14,813 bases of DNA. It comes from a bacterium UBA2214 (GTDB taxonomy: Bacteria > Zhuqueibacterota > Zhuqueibacteria > Residuimicrobiales > Residuimicrobiaceae). This document shows, piece by piece, positions 13,182 to 14,813 of this stretch. Positions within the stretch are counted from its first letter, which is position 1, and every line of letters begins with the position of its first letter. The position numbers were made by a program, and so were the translations under genes. The notes beneath the pieces were generated by a model. That model searched no databases. It was not told where the DNA came from and was given only the letters and a program-made list of their open reading frames with translations. The stretch lies in assembly GCA_002327255.1 (NCBI GenBank), contig DCUM01000223.1:1003-15815 (forward strand). Reading direction: 5' to 3'.

Positions 13182-14535
13182 AGATAACGAGGATCTCTGT
13201 CAGACCATAGCGGATGTGATGAAGCGGGAGGGACATTTCGTCAAGACCGCCGCGACGGGGGAAGAAGCCATCACCAAGATCGAAAAGAGCCTGATCGATC
13301 TGGTGCTGCTGGACATCAAGCTGCCCAAAAAAAGCGGTCTCGAAGTGCTGGCCCGGGTTAGGGAAATCCAGCCGGAACTGCTGGTGATCATGATCACGGC
13401 GCTGACGGATGCGCGCCCCGCGGTCGAAGCGCTGAAATCGGGCGCGTATGATTATCTGCTCAAGCCGTTCGAGCTCGACGAGCTCAAACTGGTGGTGGCC
13501 AAGGCGCTCGAAACCCATCGCCTCAAGCTCGAGGTGGCACGCCTCAAGGAACAGCAGCGCCGCCGCGCACCGGAGTCAGGCTTGTACGGCGAAAGCGCCG
13601 CCATCCAGGAAGTGCTCAATCTCATCAAGATCATCGCCGGAACGCCACGCACCTCGGTGCTCATCGAAGGGGAGAGCGGCACCGGCAAGGAGCTGGTGGC
13701 GGATGCCGTTCATGCGGCCAGCAGCCGCGCCGACAAACCCGTCATCAAGATCAACTGCGCCGCCATCCCGGAGAACCTGCTCGAGAGCGAACTCTTCGGC
13801 TACGAAAAGGGCGCCTTCACCGATGCCAAGGGCACCAAACGCGGCCTTTTTGAACTGGCCCACGGCGGCAGTATTTTTCTCGACGAGATATCGAGCATGA
13901 AGATGTCGCTGCAGCCCAAACTGCTGCGGGTTCTGGAATCGAGCTCCTTCCGCCGCATCGGCGGCACCAGCGACATCACCGTCGATGTCCGCATCATCGC
14001 CGCCACCAATCAGAACCTGGAACAGTGCGTCCGCGACGGCAATTTCCGCGAGGATCTGCTCTACCGTCTCAAGGTGATGGTGATCCAACTGCCGGCGCTG
14101 CGCGAGCACAAGGAAGACATCCTGCCGATGACCAAACTCTTCATCGAACAGAACAACCGCGAATTCAACAAGAGCATCAAGGGCATCTCGGCCGAGGCCG
14201 TGGCAATCATGGGGCGCTATGCCTGGCCGGGCAATGTGCGCGAACTCAAGAATGTGCTCGAGCGTGCGGTGATCCTGTGCCGCAGCGATGAGATCACGCC
14301 GGAGCTGCTGCATCTGGAACCGATCGAGATACCGGCCGCCGTCCCCCATGTGGCGGCGCCGGGAAAAACCCTGCCCCCGAGCGGCGGCGACCTCGAGTCC
14401 CTGCAGGAGGTGGAGAAGCAGCACATCCTGCGCATGCTGGAGAAGCATCACAACAACAAATCCAAGACCGCGAAACTGCTCAACATTTCGCGTTCGACAC
14501 TGCGGGAGAAATTAAAAGAGTACGGGATCGATTAA
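13156..14535 (+). CDS. NtrC/AtoC-family sigma-54-dependent response regulator
   Basis: A 459-aa transcription activator. Seen: a REC domain (1-120) with E9/D10, phospho-acceptor D53 in LLDIKLP, T81 and K103 in LKPF; the AAA+ sigma-54 activation domain (about 140-370) with Walker A GESGTGKE (172-179), the sigma-54 contact loop GAFTDA (219-224), Walker B GGSIFLDE, and the R-finger region FREDLLYRL; WPGNVRELKNV; then a Fis-type helix-turn-helix at the end (about 415-459, NNKSKTAKLLNISRSTLREKLKEY). When phosphorylated, probably by the kinase just upstream, it should oligomerise and open RNA polymerase-sigma-54 promoters. The contact loop has Asp for Gly at its fifth position, a variant known in the family. 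The first 26 nt overlap the kinase gene. It is the last clear gene of the operon. Targets are not visible in this window. Confidence 0.97.
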   Translation: MKASILVVEDNEDLCQTIADVMKREGHFVKTAATGEEAITKIEKSLIDLVLLDIKLPKKSGLEVLARVREIQPELLVIMITALTDARPAVEALKSGAYDYLLKPFELDELKLVVAKALETHRLKLEVARLKEQQRRRAPESGLYGESAAIQEVLNLIKIIAGTPRTSVLIEGESGTGKELVADAVHAASSRADKPVIKINCAAIPENLLESELFGYEKGAFTDAKGTKRGLFELAHGGSIFLDEISSMKMSLQPKLLRVLESSSFRRIGGTSDITVDVRIIAATNQNLEQCVRDGNFREDLLYRLKVMVIQLPALREHKEDILPMTKLFIEQNNREFNKSIKGISAEAVAIMGRYAWPGNVRELKNVLERAVILCRSDEITPELLHLEPIEIPAAVPHVAAPGKTLPPSGGDLESLQEVEKQHILRMLEKHHNNKSKTAKLLNISRSTLREKLKEYGID

Positions 14536-14537
14536 CG

Positions 14538-14717
14538 ATGCACACTTTTTTATTTGAGGAAGGCAGGCGGAGGGCGGAGGGCGTCTATTGGAATGAATTC
14601 GGGGATGCCTCGCCGTCCAGCGAGCGGGGCATGTTGCTGCGTACTATTGTTCCGTCCGGGGAAGAGTCCCCGGACGACCTGATTTTCCTGGCTCTCCGGT
14701 GCTCTTTGAGTGCTTGA
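14538..14717 (+). CDS. Possible small or truncated protein downstream of the sigma-54 activator
   Basis: An open frame of 59 codons starts with ATG only 2 nt after the activator stop codon. Its first 25 residues (MHTFLFEEGRRRAEG, then VYWNEFGDAS) have a beta-strand-like look, with an F-x-FEEG ... A-E-G-x-Y pattern that resembles a genuine protein N-terminus rather than random sequence. The rest (PSGEESPDDL..., ending in LRCSLSA) is unconvincing and runs through a perfect hairpin at 14653-14676. It could be a short hypothetical gene, a gene broken by a frameshift or small insertion, or a chance ORF. The only upstream SD-like sequence is GGGA at 14524-14527. I recognise no family. Confidence 0.3.
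   Translation: MHTFLFEEGRRRAEGVYWNEFGDASPSSERGMLLRTIVPSGEESPDDLIFLALRCSLSA
14653..14676 (+). terminator. Strong hairpin after the signalling operon, possible terminator
   Basis: CGTCCGGGGA (14653-14662), loop AGAG, then TCCCCGGACG (14667-14676): a perfect 10-bp, mostly GC stem. It lies about 118 nt past the sigma-54 activator stop. ACCTGATTTT follows, only a short and late T-run, so termination is plausible but not textbook. A smaller stem CTCGC (14609-14613) / GCGAG (14620-14624) precedes it. The element could instead be a small palindromic repeat. Confidence 0.45.
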
Positions 14718-14796
14718 GCCTCATGGGCTCCATCTGATTCTGCAGGAGCCCACCTCGCGTGCGCCAAAGGATTCCAGGTGTCGTGAAATCCCGTTT

Positions 14797-14813
14797 CCCC
14801 CCCCCAAAAAAAA
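14797..14813. other. Homopolymer end, C9 followed by A8
   Basis: The last 17 bases are nine C then eight A. Nothing like this occurs elsewhere in the window. It most likely reflects an assembly or sequencing edge rather than biology. Between 14718 and 14796 I see no gene or recognisable element. Confidence 0.5.

Overview
The window looks like chromosomal DNA of a Gram-negative-type bacterium. It is fairly GC-rich by eye, with AT-rich intergenic gaps. There are Sec signal peptides, a periplasmic-type S41 peptidase, a sigma-54 activator and a PAS/HAMP kinase set. The MazG, HIT and EF-G-like genes are housekeeping families found in many phyla. The protein styles would suit a Deltaproteobacteria, FCB or candidate-phylum (metagenomic) lineage, but I cannot assign a taxon from sequence alone. 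There are no tRNAs, rRNAs, CRISPR arrays, transposases or phage modules. The last 17 bases are a C9-A8 homopolymer run, which suggests an assembly or contig end.

Layout. (1) 140-946: mazG, plus strand. (2) 1213-2061: a secreted tail-fibre-like protein with a probable C1q/TNF-like jelly-roll C-terminus, behind its own promoter and a leader of about 165 nt. (3) 2054-2539 and 2618-4705, minus strand: a HIT-family (Ap4A phosphorylase-like) protein and an EF-G paralogue, separated by a very strong stem-loop. The HIT gene overlaps the secreted-protein gene tail to tail by 8 nt. (4) 4905-6428, minus strand: an AMP-forming acyl-CoA ligase-like protein with altered catalytic motifs. Its good sigma-70 promoter lies in the divergent gap 6429-6654. 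(5) 6655-8202: a PDZ-containing C-terminal processing peptidase (S41) with an intact Ser/Lys dyad. (6) 8203-8545: the only gap over 300 nt. It holds a near-consensus promoter and a long, structured leader. (7) 8546-14535: a compact five-gene signalling operon. Its order is REC-GGDEF diguanylate cyclase, membrane HAMP-PAS histidine kinase, stand-alone REC protein with an odd helical tail, soluble PAS-PAS (NtrB-like) kinase, and NtrC/AtoC-type sigma-54 activator. (8) 14536-14813: a possible small or broken ORF, a perfect 10-bp hairpin and the homopolymer end.

The signalling operon is the most distinctive part. Two kinases and three receiver domains are probably co-transcribed, with outputs to c-di-GMP synthesis and sigma-54 transcription. 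The REC protein without an output domain may act as a phosphate sink or connector. Transcription probably starts at about 8314 and passes through a leader of roughly 230 nt that can fold into nested hairpins. A 13-nt sequence with a palindromic core recurs upstream of mazG and in the acyl-CoA ligase/S41 divergent gap, and a looser relative sits just upstream of the signalling operon promoter. It could be a shared operator.
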